Source of the DNA: Cladosporium sp. IMV 00045
Lineage: Eukaryota > Ascomycota > Dothideomycetes > Cladosporiales > Cladosporiaceae
Assembly (NCBI GenBank): GCA_001931905.2
Contig: MSJI02000552.1
Span: 110,106 to 174,105, forward strand
Reading direction: 5' to 3'
Length of the DNA stretch: 64,000 nt
A program made the position numbers and the translations under genes. The notes beneath the pieces are model-generated. The model worked only from the letters and a program-made list of their open reading frames with translations, had not been told where the DNA came from and ran no database searches. Positions 33,664-44,003 of the stretch are shown one piece after another (positions within the stretch are counted from its first letter, which is position 1; each line of letters opens with the position of its first letter).

Positions 33664-34474
33664 GGCTGAGGCTGAGGCTGAAGATGATGGCGTGTATTAC
33701 AATGCTGTGGTGTGTGACACCGCTTCACGCCTTGAGCTGTAACAAGACAGGAGCTGCAAACGGATATGTTGCAAGAGAACAGGACCGAAACGGTATGTCT
33801 CCTATTCGGCCAAGTGCACTATTTCAGCTCTTCGCTTCTTGACAGCATAAAAGGCTGCGAGCGCTTGGCATTAATCACAGGACTTGCTCGTTTGTACTCG
33901 GGCTATTTGATGATTGGAGTGCGCAGCGTGGGAGTTAAATCAGGACCAATCAATGTACTACCACCAACAAGAGATGTAAGCATATCCTTGCCGCCGGGGC
34001 TGTAGAAGAGCGTATCAGAGAGCAGTCGTGAGACGGCAGCGCCCAGCGAAATCAGGTCGCAACTGCATGGCGTTTCACCACTGCCGGGTACCTGCATGTG
34101 CAGCTCGCTTGACGCCTTCTCTCAGCCATGTGCCACCCCGTTCTTGGTATACGACAAACGTAGCAACGCAAGTAAACAATAATCCTGATTTGCCCTTCTT
34201 CACTTTGCCTTCACTCTACTCCACCACCCTCTATACCTCACCCTCCTGTCACCACTCTATTGTCACCCTTCCATCATTCCTGTTCATTAACACCCTACTC
34301 TATTCACGACCGCTGGCTCGAGCGAAGCTCACATGCCGCTGTTGACCTTATAACTTCACCTGCATTCCACATTCCAGCTGAGCACATCTTCTCTTCTGGC
34401 TAGCTCACACCGGAGACCCTCGTTAGACTACATCCTCATCCTCATCACTTGCGAACGACCTCAACACGCCGATC
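33664..34474. other. Intergenic, PRP31 3' flank and SOD promoter
   Basis: 811 bp. GAGGCT hexamers repeat directly after the PRP31 stop (33663-33680). The last 250 bp before the SOD start are pyrimidine-rich, as in many fungal promoters. No gene seen. Confidence 0.5.
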
Positions 34475-35266
34475 ATGCGAGCCTTCACCGTCGCCTTGGG
34501 CCTTGTCGCCCTCCCGCTCGCGTTTGCAACTGACGCTCCAGTCGTCGAGAACAACCCGATAGGTACCCAGTACATTGCTGTGCTGCCGGACAAGAACGAC
34601 ACCACTGTCCGCGGCGCTGTCGCCATCAGCACCAACTCGAATGGCACAGGCGCAAGCGTTCAGGTCTCCATCTCTGGCCTGCCGGCTACCGGGGGGCCAT
34701 TCAGTAACTAAGACTTCTTCCCCATCTTCTCAGATGAGACGACATTAACCAATGTCTTCAACAGTGTACCACATCCACAAGTTTCCCGTCTCTGGTCTCA
34801 ACTGCACCTCTGCTGGCTCTCACCTGGATCCCTACGGCGCGACTGAAGTTCCGCCGTGTGATCCTACCACGCCGTCCAAGTGCGAGGTTGGCGACTTGTC
34901 GGGCAAGCATGGAAACGCGACTGGGCCAAGCTTCTCGGCGAAGTACTTCTTTCAACACACATGGCAATCTTGCAATCACCACGTACTGACGAGATGAACC
35001 ATAGCTACGTCGACCTCTACCTCTCCACCACCGAGAACACGCCGGCGTTCGTGGGCAACCTGAGCATCGTCGTGCACTCCTCGGACAAGACGCGCCTCAC
35101 GTGCGCCAACTTCTCCTTCCAAGGTACGCAATCTGGACCAGGCAATTCTGGTTCTGGAAACCCCTCTCCTTCATCCCCTGTTTCTCCTCGTCCTGCGGCT
35201 GCGACGGCTGGTCCACCAACTGTCAATTCTCCTCCTGCGAGCTCCTCGAGTGCGCCTTCGGCTTAG
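34475..35266 (+). CDS. Secreted Cu-only superoxide dismutase (SOD5-like)
   Basis: Exons 34475-34703, 34765-34942 and 35005-35266; as read to the first stop it has 222 residues. Introns are 61 and 62 bp (phases 1 and 2). A signal peptide (MRAFTVALGLVALPLAFA) leads into a Cu/Zn-SOD-like sandwich: 'GGPFMYHIHKFPVSGLNCTS', 'HLDPYG', 'CEVGDLSGKHGNATG' and 'LSIVVHSSDKTRLTCANF'. The copper ligands expected for the fungal Cu-only group are visible (both His of Y-H-I-H, His of G-K-H-G, His of V-V-H), and the zinc-site loop is missing, as usual in that group. Cysteines in 'LNCTS' and 'LTCANF' can form the conserved disulfide. These enzymes detoxify extracellular superoxide and are normally GPI-anchored. 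Here a Ser/Pro/Thr tail ends at TAG 35264-35266 without an anchor; see the next feature. Confidence 0.85.
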
Positions 35267-36697
35267 AACGCTGGACCTTCGAGCGCGACAAAATCGAGTG
35301 GCGACCCTTCAGTCATCCAATTTGTGTCATCATCGACATCTACCGCCGTGGTTCCGGTGACTTTAACTCGAGCCGCTCCAACATCCACAAGCAAGAGTCA
35401 GAAGCCGACCACAGTGACCAGCAAAATGGACCCGGCGTTTGGAGTCGTGGTGTCTTAGACGGTCACTCCAACTCCTGGCCAGAACGGCTTGCAAGGCTCG
35501 ACGATCACGGTGTCTCCAAGTCCATCTTCATCTGCCAATGGCTCTGCAACTTTGGTCGTGGTGTACTCGACGATGACTCTGAGCTCTGGAGCTTCGGCGC
35601 CTACTGGCTCGACGATGATCGTTCCCGCGCCAGCCTCGCCTGTCGTGAGTGTCCTGTCATCTCCAGCTAGCGCAACTAGGACCATCACCGTGACCCAATC
35701 GTCAGGAAGTGGGCATCCAACAACGGTAACTCCAGCTTCATCCGGCACGGCTGTACATATCGTCACTGTCAAGAGATTCACTTTGACATCTGGTTCAACG
35801 GTCCCACGCGGCTCGACCATCCTGTCGACCGTCACTTCGCCTATCACGATCGTCGAAGTGCCCATTGGCTCCACAACCGCCGCGCCTGCGCCCATCACCA
35901 CCACAATCACGCAGCAGCCATCCAGCAGCGTCCAAACGACTCCAACTCGCTCTGTTGTCACAGTGACAGTAATCCCTGGCGTCACCACACTCACAACGAC
36001 GATCCCCGCCGTGACCCAAGTCGTGACAAAGAGCGAGCTGCTCCCCGCGCCAATCACGCAAATCACCAAGATCACAACGATGCTGCCGTCAACCGGGCTC
36101 CACAAAACCATCCTCAAGCAAACCAACATCCTCTCCACCGTGAAAGCCAGCGTAAAGAAAATCACCACCGTCAAGCCCGCCTCCGTCGTCACAAAAACCA
36201 GCACAGCCGCCGCCGTGGTCAAATCCCTAACCAAGAAACTAGGCAAAACCAAATCAAGCTCGCACTCCAGCGGCAAAACCGTCACCCACAAAGTGAGTAC
36301 CCACAAAAAAGACGCCACGCCGTCCACAACCTCCCCGGACGCCCTCGCCGCCGCTCCCACGGACCCTGCCCCTGCCGCCACCGAGCAGCAAACAGCCGCA
36401 GCAGGTCCCGCCGCGACGGCGACGAACGGCCTGGAAGATGTGGATGCTGGCAGCGCAGCCACAGACGGCGCTCTAATCGAAACCACTTTCATCACGCAGG
36501 ATCCCCTTTCTACCGGCGACCCGACCGCCGCGCCCTCGGACGTGCCGGGTAATGCTACCGCTTCCGTTGGCGGGCCGGCTGAGCCGACCACGACTACCGT
36601 CACCGCCGATGCGGGCGCGGACAAGATTTTTGGGAATGGTAGGGCTGTTGCGGGTGTGCTTGGTGGGGTGATGGCGGTGGGGGCTTGGTTGATTTGA
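35267..36697 (+). other. Same-frame Ser/Thr-rich stalk with GPI-anchor signal, cut off from the SOD by two TAG codons
   Basis: Reading on in the SOD frame past TAG 35264-35266 gives Ser/Thr-rich sequence up to a second TAG at 35456-35458. Then about 400 codons of Thr/Val/Ser-rich stalk end at 36697 in a hydrophobic tail (AVAGVLGGVMAVGAWLI) after small residues, a standard GPI signal. The last part has no ATG near its start, so it is unlikely to be a separate gene. A GTACGC donor at 35124 and an AAG acceptor at 35495 would remove both stops and join SOD to stalk in phase (372 bp intron, total about 575 residues). Alternatives are nonsense mutations in a once continuous gene, or retention of this intron giving an unanchored form. 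The anchor and stalk look genuine; the connection is inferred. Confidence 0.55.
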
Positions 36698-37364
36698 GGT
36701 GATGGAGGGGAGTGGAGGTGGATTAATGAAGGATATTTGAAGGGGGCGAGGGCTGCCTGGCGGACCCTGGGAAGGGTGAATGCGTTGTTGCTCGAGGACC
36801 TGACAGATTGAAAGCCGGCTGGCGGATATGTAAAGCGATCGCGGAGGGAAAGGCAATGAGAAATGTGTAATAACCTGAGAACGATTTCCGATTGGGAGGA
36901 CATATAGCTTTGGTTACGAGAACAACAAGACCTCTGTATCTTCTCCCAACTTGTGTATGTCCTTCTTTCATTTTGTAGCCCCTTGTCCTGTCACCCTCAA
37001 ATAGCTCAAAGTCCCATCGACGCAGTAAGGTATTCCGGGTAGAACGGGCTGGTCATCATGAATTCCGAATCTATTCGCGCGGTTAGTGGTTAGCTTTGGA
37101 TTTCGGTTCGACGTAGAGGAAGTGGTTTCTCGAGTGAATTTGAGGAGAAATGAAGTATGACATGAAATTGAGATAAGAAATAGGAGACGAAAAAGATAAC
37201 CAAGAAAAGTCGTATAGCCATGAACTCTCGTCTAATCATGCTTTTTCCGTCTATCATCTTGAAATCCAAATCCTTTTATTTCATCTCTTCCAATCCCCAA
37301 TTCCTCAAGCTGGCACGACAACCATCTATCGACCTCCCTCTCTTTTTCAACTACCACTCCCCTT
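36698..37364. other. Intergenic
   Basis: 667 bp between the SOD stalk and the orphan minus-strand exons. It is AT-rich beyond 37100. A GGTTCGA near 37106 resembles a tRNA T-arm, but no acceptor or anticodon stem pairs with it. Confidence 0.5.
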
Positions 37365-37885
37365 TCAAGCCGTAAAAGCCGGACTAGCAAACCCACTCTC
37401 CTCAGCACCCGCTGAATGCGTGCGCGGATCAAGCCCGCGCGGCGAGGACTCGGAAGGCAGCATGCTGCGCCACAGATCGCCCAGGCGGCGACGTTCTATA
37501 CGGAAAGCGCGCCGTTAGGGCCGTACAGCATGGAGGGGAGAGAGGAGTTTTGGGACTGAGTTTGAGAGGTAGAGGAAGGCTGAGATGGTGGTGGAGAGAA
37601 AGATGGACCGGACGTACCCATGTCTTCGCTCATGTTTAGGCCGGAGGGGGATGCTTCGGGGGCGAGAGAGGGGGGCTCGGAGGGTGGGCCGCCGGGGAGG
37701 CCGGGTTGGGAGAGGAGGCTGACGACGTCGGAGCCGTCGTTTAGTGGGTCGTGGGGGGCGGCGTGGCGGTGGGCGTCGAGGTCTTGTTCTTCGCGGGGGA
37801 TTTGCTCCGAGTTGTTGAAGCGGGAGGCGGTGCTGGTTGTGCTGTTTAGTGGGAGGTCGGCGGTGGATGTGGAAGCTGTGGTTGT
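37365..37885 (-). CDS. Two terminal exons of an unidentified gene, 5' part not found
   Basis: Minus-strand exons 37618-37885 and 37365-37495 joined by a 122 bp phase-1 intron (GTACGT...TAG). The first reads TTTASTSTADLPLN..., then 'NNSEQIPREEQDLDAHRHAA', 'PHDPLNDGSDVVSLLSQPGL' and 'GLNMSEDM'. The second reads 'RRRLGDLWRSMLPSESSPRG' and ends in 'SGFASPAFTA' and TGA. The phase match and protein-like composition argue for real coding sequence. I see no start codon: just upstream is an in-frame TAG directly before a CAG acceptor, and then the PEX20 stop only about 50 bp away. It may be an alternative 3' end of the PEX20 transcript, a gene whose first exon lies inside PEX20 DNA, or a decayed gene. 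The family is not recognised. Confidence 0.4.
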
Positions 37886-37935
37886 CTGCTAGTACACACT
37901 TACGGTTAGCGATTTATCCGCGGCTCGGAAGAGAC

Positions 37936-39093
37936 CTAGTAGGGGCTCTCCCAGTGGTCGAAGCGGTGGTCTTGGAGGAAATCGCAATGGGAAACTTTGC
38001 AGAGGGTGGGGTTGTGAGGTGTGTCTGCCGTGGTATTCGGGTTTGGGGTGCCCATTCCAGAATCGTAGCCGGAATCGGGCGTAAGGGTACGCTTGGGTTG
38101 GGTTAGGGTGGTGTTATTACTGACAGTTTCGACCATCTTGTCTCCCTCCACTTTGACTTCTCTGTCTCTCAGTTTCCGCATCAATCCTAGAAATTGGCTG
38201 TTGCGGAACTTGTCACTCTGGTTGTTCTCCACTTTCTCGAGTAATTCCTGTGCTGTTGCCGCCAATGCGTCGTCGTCATCTCGGGTGTTCTCTTTAGGTG
38301 CTTGCTGTTCTTCGCGGATCAACCCTTCTGGCAAGATCTGCTGGTCTGTATCCAGAGGCAGATTTGACTCTACAAAATTGTCCTGAATGTCGTCCCTGTT
38401 TATCTGGTGCGATTCTTCCAATCTCTCTGCGGAGGCGATTTCGGCCTCCCGCTTGACCTGATCAACTTCAACAGCATTATCAGGAGCAGACTCCATCATC
38501 ATATCCTCCTTGGCCATGTCGAAAGCACGCTCAAACGCAGCCTCGTCGAACTGCTCTGTAACCGGCTCCTTTCCCTTCGATTGCATCGCCGGCGAATAAG
38601 CAGGCTGGGCGAAATTGCTCTGGTATCCGCCCATGCCGTAGCGTGCTCTTTGCTGAAATGCGAATGGTGAGGGCGACGAGTTCTGTGCTCGTGGGGCATT
38701 CTGTGCAATGTTGGAGCGGAAATCCTGAGCCCAGTTCGCGGTGCTTGGTCCTGCATGATGCTGCTGCTGCATGGGCGGTGGAGACGATAGATTCATACGC
38801 TGGAAGTCGTTGGCCCATGATGCAGACGCTTGAGGAGGCTCTTGGAAAGGCTGCTGGAAAGGCTGAGGGCTAGGATGGTGAGGCTGGAAGGACTGAAAGG
38901 CGGGAGGTGGTAGGCCGGCCTGAAAGGCCTCGAACTCGGGATCTAGAAGGCCCGCATTGGGGTCTGCTGAGCGAAAGCCTTGTGCCGGATGTTGTCTGTT
39001 GGTGAGGCGATCCTGTTGGAGCGTTCGGTCGTGCTGGGTCTGCTGCTTGAACTGTTGGAGGGCGTTGGAGGGCCCACAGGCTGCTTCGGACAT
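37936..39093 (-). CDS. PEX20: Peroxin PEX20, PTS2 co-receptor
   Basis: A single exon of 385 residues starting MSEAACGPSNALQQFKQQ. The N-terminus with its conserved cysteine (Cys6) and 'C-G-P-S-N-A-L' block is the recycling/export signature of Pex20, where that cysteine is a site of ubiquitination in yeasts. The middle is Gln/Pro-rich and has two W-x-x-x-F motifs ('SWANDFQRM', 'NWAQDFRSN') that bind Pex14/Pex13. A helical region around 'DEAAFERAFDMAKEDMM' and the Pex7-binding-like segment 'NSQFLGLMRKLRDREVKV' follow. The end is 'DHRFDHWESPY'. With Pex7 it carries PTS2 proteins such as thiolase to the peroxisome. It is divergent from SEC13. Confidence 0.88.
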   Translation of the reverse strand: MSEAACGPSNALQQFKQQTQHDRTLQQDRLTNRQHPAQGFRSADPNAGLLDPEFEAFQAGLPPPAFQSFQPHHPSPQPFQQPFQEPPQASASWANDFQRMNLSSPPPMQQQHHAGPSTANWAQDFRSNIAQNAPRAQNSSPSPFAFQQRARYGMGGYQSNFAQPAYSPAMQSKGKEPVTEQFDEAAFERAFDMAKEDMMMESAPDNAVEVDQVKREAEIASAERLEESHQINRDDIQDNFVESNLPLDTDQQILPEGLIREEQQAPKENTRDDDDALAATAQELLEKVENNQSDKFRNSQFLGLMRKLRDREVKVEGDKMVETVSNNTTLTQPKRTLTPDSGYDSGMGTPNPNTTADTPHNPTLCKVSHCDFLQDHRFDHWESPY

Positions 39094-39464
39094 GGTGAGA
39101 AGGTGAGTGAGAGAGTGAGGTAAATGCGGACGATGTGTCTATGTGGATAAACCAAATATGTATAATCAAGGAAATATACAAGTACACAAATGGCAGATAG
39201 CGGCAGCAGACAAGAGGTTTAGGTCGGGAAGGACGAGAACCAGCACATGTCATAACAGTCATGCCGCCGATCCGATAGACCGAGGCAGAGGAGGAGTCGG
39301 CGAAGCACGTGCCGATAAGGGCGATAAGAGGGTCCCTGACAGATGATCTAAGGGGGGAATTGTTCCGCGCTTTGGCCATGCTGTCCTGACGCGCTCTCTT
39401 TGGGCAAGCTATACGTATAGGTGGTGTATATACCAATCCATACATCACCTCACACACACAACCA
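39094..39464. promoter_or_regulatory. Divergent promoter PEX20 / SEC13
   Basis: 371 bp between start codons on opposite strands. It must hold both promoters. 'TATACGTATAGGTGGTGTATATACC' near 39410-39435 is AT-rich and could serve as a TATA element for SEC13. Confidence 0.5.
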
Positions 39465-40569
39465 TGGTAAGTGTGAGAGAAACATCTCTATACATGCGCA
39501 ACACTGACAATCCCTCCAGGCTCAAGTAATATCAAACTCCGGTCACGATGACATGATTGTACGTCCCAGAAACAACACAAATCAACACCGCCCAAGTCGC
39601 ATGTTGGACTGACCAGACGACGCAATAGCACGATGCCGTCCTCGACTACTACGGCCGAAGACTAGCGACATGCTCTTCCGACAAGACCATCAAGATCTTC
39701 GAGATCGAGGGTGACCAACACCGCCTCACAGAAACCCTCAAAGGGTAAGACGATACACCTGTCGCATACTCACCAGGCACGCCAAGTTCTAACATACTCC
39801 CAACAGCCATGAGGGCGCCGTCTGGTGCGTCTCCTGGGCCCACCCCAAATACGGCACCATCCTCGCATCCTCCTCCTACGACGGCCGCATCCTCATCTGG
39901 CGCGAGCAGCCTCAAGGCCAGTGGCAGCGCATCTACGAATTCACCCTGCACACCGCCTCGGTCAATCTGATCGCCTGGTCGCCGCCCGAGCCCGGCTGCC
40001 ACCTTGCCGCCGCCAGCTCCGACGGCAGCGTCAGCGTCCTCAGCTTCGAGAACAACACCTTCCAGCACGCCATCTTCCCCGCGCACGGCATGGGCGTCAA
40101 CGCCGTCTCCTGGAGCCCCGCCCTGTCTCCCGGCCAGCTCACGAGCGCCGCGCCCTCGGGCCAGCCGCAAGCGCCCCTGCGACGATTCGTCACCGGCGGC
40201 TCCGACAACCTGGTCAAGATCTGGTCGCACAACGCCACGACCAACTCGTACGACAACATCAGCACGCTGCAGGGCCACACGGACTGGGTGCGCGACGTCG
40301 CCTGGTCGCCCACCCCGCTGAGCAAGTCCTACATCGCCTCGGCGTCGCAGGACAACACGGTCAGGATATGGACGTGCGCGGCCGGCGCCGATCAGGCCGA
40401 CGCCAGCAACTGGAAGAGCGAGGTTTTGGAGTTCGAGGTTGTCGTCTGGAGGTGCAGCTGGAGCATGGCCGGTAATGTCCTGGCTGTCAGTGGAGGCGAC
40501 AACCGCGTCAGCTTGTGGAAGGAGAAGCTGCGCGGTGGATGGGAGTGCGTTAAGACTATTGAGGAATAG
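39465..40569 (+). CDS. SEC13: SEC13, WD40 subunit of COPII coat and nuclear pore
   Basis: Four exons: 39465-39467, 39520-39558, 39629-39744 and 39807-40569, giving 306 residues. The first exon is only the ATG, directly followed by GTAAGT; the 52 bp intron ends CCAG. The rest reads [13 protein letters not shown] / [20 protein letters not shown], as in Sec13 of other fungi. Six WD-type blades follow ('[20 protein letters not shown]', '[10 protein letters not shown]', 'GVNAVSWSP', '[13 protein letters not shown]', '[13 protein letters not shown]', '[12 protein letters not shown]', '[13 protein letters not shown]'). Sec13 pairs with Sec31 in the outer COPII coat and with Nup145C in the nuclear pore Y-complex. 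Introns of 52, 70 and 62 bp all have GT...AG ends and keep phase. Confidence 0.95.
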
Positions 40570-41998
40570 ATGTTTGCATGGATATAGAGGGCAGCAGGAT
40601 TGGTGCGTATTAGCAGGTTTCATGCGACCAGGCCGCCGTTTTGGGCGAATGAAAGAAAAAGCTTTAATGATCGACATATGTTTGAAGAAGGATTCAGTTG
40701 TTGCGCCTTACCATCATCTTCATACCTATCACCCAGGACCATGCGCAAGCAATCCGATGAGCCAGATTCGCCTTGGATTGCAATTTGGTTGGAGACGAGT
40801 GCATTGTTTCACAGAAACCCAAACAAGGGTCCTGGATCACTATCCATCAAAATGGATACAGATCCCATCCAAATATGTCAAGATTGGCCAATAACAGCAC
40901 AAAATGGGGTATGAAAGCACCTGACACCTGGTTGTTTCTCACCCAGTCTGAGCCAAGAGGTCAGTCCAATGATTTGAATGCTTGATTCCGGCGCTTGTAA
41001 AAGGACATGTTTTCGAATTACCAGTCGATATGGCAAGAAGATGTGTGCTAGTAGAAACATTCACATTCCAATTCTTCACTCGTCGAGATCATATTCTCGG
41101 TATGCATCACTGCCAAACATGCATGCGTTTGTCCCAGATCTTGTTTCCAGTACATGTACCTATGTGGCCATGAGTAGACGCCATCGCCAGCCAGCAGTGC
41201 ATACAATGTACCTGAGGCAATCGCGTGATTACAAAGACGCTATATCACCAACAGCATTTCAAACCCTACTAATAAACAGTCATCGGAAGTCCTCAATTCC
41301 ACCATCCGAGAAGACAAGCCTCACGTCTCACATCTCGTGTGTGGACTCATCAAAAGCCAAAGTGCCAGAATGCGCGTCACCGAGTCTCCACCAGGGGCAA
41401 GCCTTTCCCCCGAGTCCAAGCCCTACCAAGCAAAAACGCTTCCACCACCGCCCCAAATATCGATGACGATCATTGATCTCAGATCTCACTCCATCGCCTT
41501 TCTGCTAAGAACCACTTCATCGGCCCAGCCTTCCTTCCCAGATCGCGCTCTCCAATGATGACCTCTCATAGATCTTGAATTGATCGCCCGGATGCTTCGG
41601 GTCTTCGCCATGCCGTTTTCGCACTTTCGGGCACTTTCTTGCTGCTGTCACCACTATTATTGCCTTTGCAAACGCGTGCAGGGACCGCCATCACCGTTGC
41701 GATGCGGCCGCGCTGGAAATCAATGACGAGCTCTGAAATAATGGCCCGACCTATCTCACTTCACGGTCTGCGATTTGAGGCCCGCGGAGGCGGCTTTGGT
41801 CAGTAAGCGACCTTGAGACTGTCTGAGTGATAAGTATTCTGTTGGTCTTTTGTTTTACATTTTGTTTTTTGATCGTCTGTTGTTTGAGTCGTTCTGGTCA
41901 CCAACTCTCTTTCCTTCTTGTCAACCAAACGATACCGGCTGGATATTGAGATTGAGGGAATCCCACACCCAATCTCCCCGCGCGGCCAATCTGACAAG
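40570..41998. other. Gene-free region, 1.4 kb
   Basis: SEC13 3' flank and MFS promoter. The MFS frame is open for about 80 bases upstream of 41999 but has no ATG there. Other frames are short and unsupported. Confidence 0.5.
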
Positions 41999-44003
41999 AT
42001 GAAAGGCCTCATGCGCGACACCGCCTTCGGGCAGCTCATACGCCTGGCATCCGGCAGGCGCTTCTTCAAATACGCCGAAGAGGAAAACCCCGAACTCTGG
42101 AAACAATTCATCGACGAGAAGAAATCGGGCCATCTGGCTCATCACGGCACTGTGGCTCCCACCGAGGATGGCGAGGAGATTCACGGTCTGGGCGGCATGC
42201 GCACGAGGGACGAACAGCAACAATCTGGAAGGGAAGATTCGGACACTTCGTCGCGCACGCATGTTGGCGATGAATTCAATCAGGCGAGTGGTGTAAAGAT
42301 CGATTCGGAGAAGGGGAGGGATATCAACCTTGTCTCTTGGTATGGGCCTGATGATCCTGAAAATCCGCAGGTATGTTTTGTGATGTCGCTCCTTGTCGAC
42401 GGTGGATTGATGCCACGCCATCCCAAACCTCAGGAAGATGCAAGACACTGACATCTTGTCTCAGAACTGGACACTCGGCAAGAAAGTCTTCGTGACTTTC
42501 GAGATCTGCCTCCTCACCACATCCGTCTACATCGGCTCATCGATCTACAGTGCAGGCACAGAATCCGTCATGGGCATCTTCGGCGTAGGCCGCGTAGCAG
42601 CAACGTTAGGCCTCTGTCTGTTCGTGGCCGGCTACGGCATCGGACCCATGATCTTCTCGCCCATGAGCGAGATCCCTCACATCGGCCGTAACCCTGTCTA
42701 CCTCGTGACGTTGGCGCTCTTCGTCGCGCTGCAAGTCCCCACCGCCCTCGCCACGAACTTCGGCATGCTCCTCGCCTTCCGCTTCATCACGGGCTTCTTC
42801 GGCTCGCCCGTCCTGGCCACCGGCGGCGCTTCCCTCGCCGACATGTACAGACCCGCCAAGCGCGCCTACGCAATGTCCATCTGGGGCATCAGTGCCATTT
42901 GCGGTCCTACCCTGGGTCCCCTGATCGGAGGTTTCGCCGTGCAATCCGCACCGCTAGGAGGCGGCTTCACCGCGCCCTGGACCTGGCCAATCTGGGAGTT
43001 GATGTGGCTGAGCGCTTTCTGCCTGGTGGTGCTATTCTTCTTCTTCCCCGAAACGAGCGCCAACAACATCCTGCTGCGGCGCACGATGCGCCTGCGCGAG
43101 CTGACGGGCAATGACAAACTGGTGTGCGAACCCGAACTGATGGCGCAGCACATGACGGGCAAAGACGTGGTGATGATGTCTCTGGTGCGCCCCTTCACGC
43201 TCAACTTCACCGAGCCCATGGTCTTCTTCCTCAACCTGTACATCGCGCTCGTCTACGGCCTGCTGTACATCTGGTTCGAGTCGTTCGTCATCGTCTTCAT
43301 CGACATCTACGGCTTCAGCATCGGGCTCGAGGGGCTCGCGTACCTCGGCATCCTGGTGGGTGCCATCATTGTCATCCCTCCTTATTTCTGGTACTTGCAC
43401 AAATTCCTCGAACCGCAATTCGACGAGAACGGCGAGCTGCAGCCGGAGAAACGCTTGTACGCTTGCATGGTGGGAGCGTTCTGCATTCCCATCTGCCTCT
43501 TCTGGTTCGGATGGAGTTCCCGGCCCGATATTCACTGGATCATGCCTATTATTGGCTCCTCGTGGTTCGCGATCGGAACTTTCCTTCTTTTCAACAGTAT
43601 TCTCAATTACCTCCCCGACGCCTATCCGGAATACGCCGCTTCGGTGCTGGCGGGGAATGATTTTATGAGGTCGGCTTTTGGCGCTGGTGAGTTTCTTGCC
43701 AATATGATACTTCGTATATCTGGAATGAATGCTGACTAGGATGATCAACATAGGCTTCCCCCTCTTCGCCTCAGCGATGTACATGGACCTCGGCGTCGGC
43801 TGGGCGAGCAGCACGCTGGCTTTCATCTCGATCGCTTTCATTCCCATTCCATTCGTTTTGATCAAGGTATGCTCTACTCCCTCGCAGCAAGGATCTCGGA
43901 TTGCCAGGCATGGATTTTCACTGACCGTCTGTCTCTTTCTGAAATGTAGTATGGTCCAATGCTTCGCAGGAATTACTCCAGACACGCACGCAAGGATTTG
44001 TAG
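41999..44003 (+). CDS. MFS drug:H+ antiporter, DHA1 family (FLR1/multidrug-type)
   Basis: Four exons: 41999-42370, 42465-43686, 43754-43866 and 43950-44003, 586 residues. Start MKGLMRDTAFGQLIRLASGR is the usual beginning of this subgroup, followed by a cytosolic N-tail of about 130 residues and twelve helices. 'GIGPMIFSPMSEIPHIGRNP' spans the end of helix 2 and loop 2-3. 'YAMSIWGISAICGPTLGPLIGG' carries the G-x-x-x-G-P-x-x-G-G antiporter motif C of helix 5. 'FFFPETSANNILLRR' follows helix 6. The last exon gives YGPMLRRNYSRHARKDL, a basic tail. Relatives export benomyl, methotrexate, cycloheximide and similar compounds across the plasma membrane; the substrate here is unknown. It has no biosynthetic gene neighbours, so it is probably not part of a metabolite cluster. 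Confidence 0.88.

Noticed and set aside
35455..36903. Minus-strand open frame of 482 codons
   Set aside because: It is the complement of the Thr/Val-rich SOD stalk. Its Val-rich, repeat-like translation follows from reading ACC/ACG codons backwards, and the plus-strand frame ends in a proper GPI signal.
37060..37130. Possible tRNA (GGTTCGA near 37106)
   Set aside because: Flanking bases do not pair into an acceptor stem and no anticodon loop is placed correctly.
39649..40677. Minus-strand open frame of 342 codons
   Set aside because: Antisense shadow of the SEC13 WD40 exon, with Gly/Val/Asp-rich low-information sequence.
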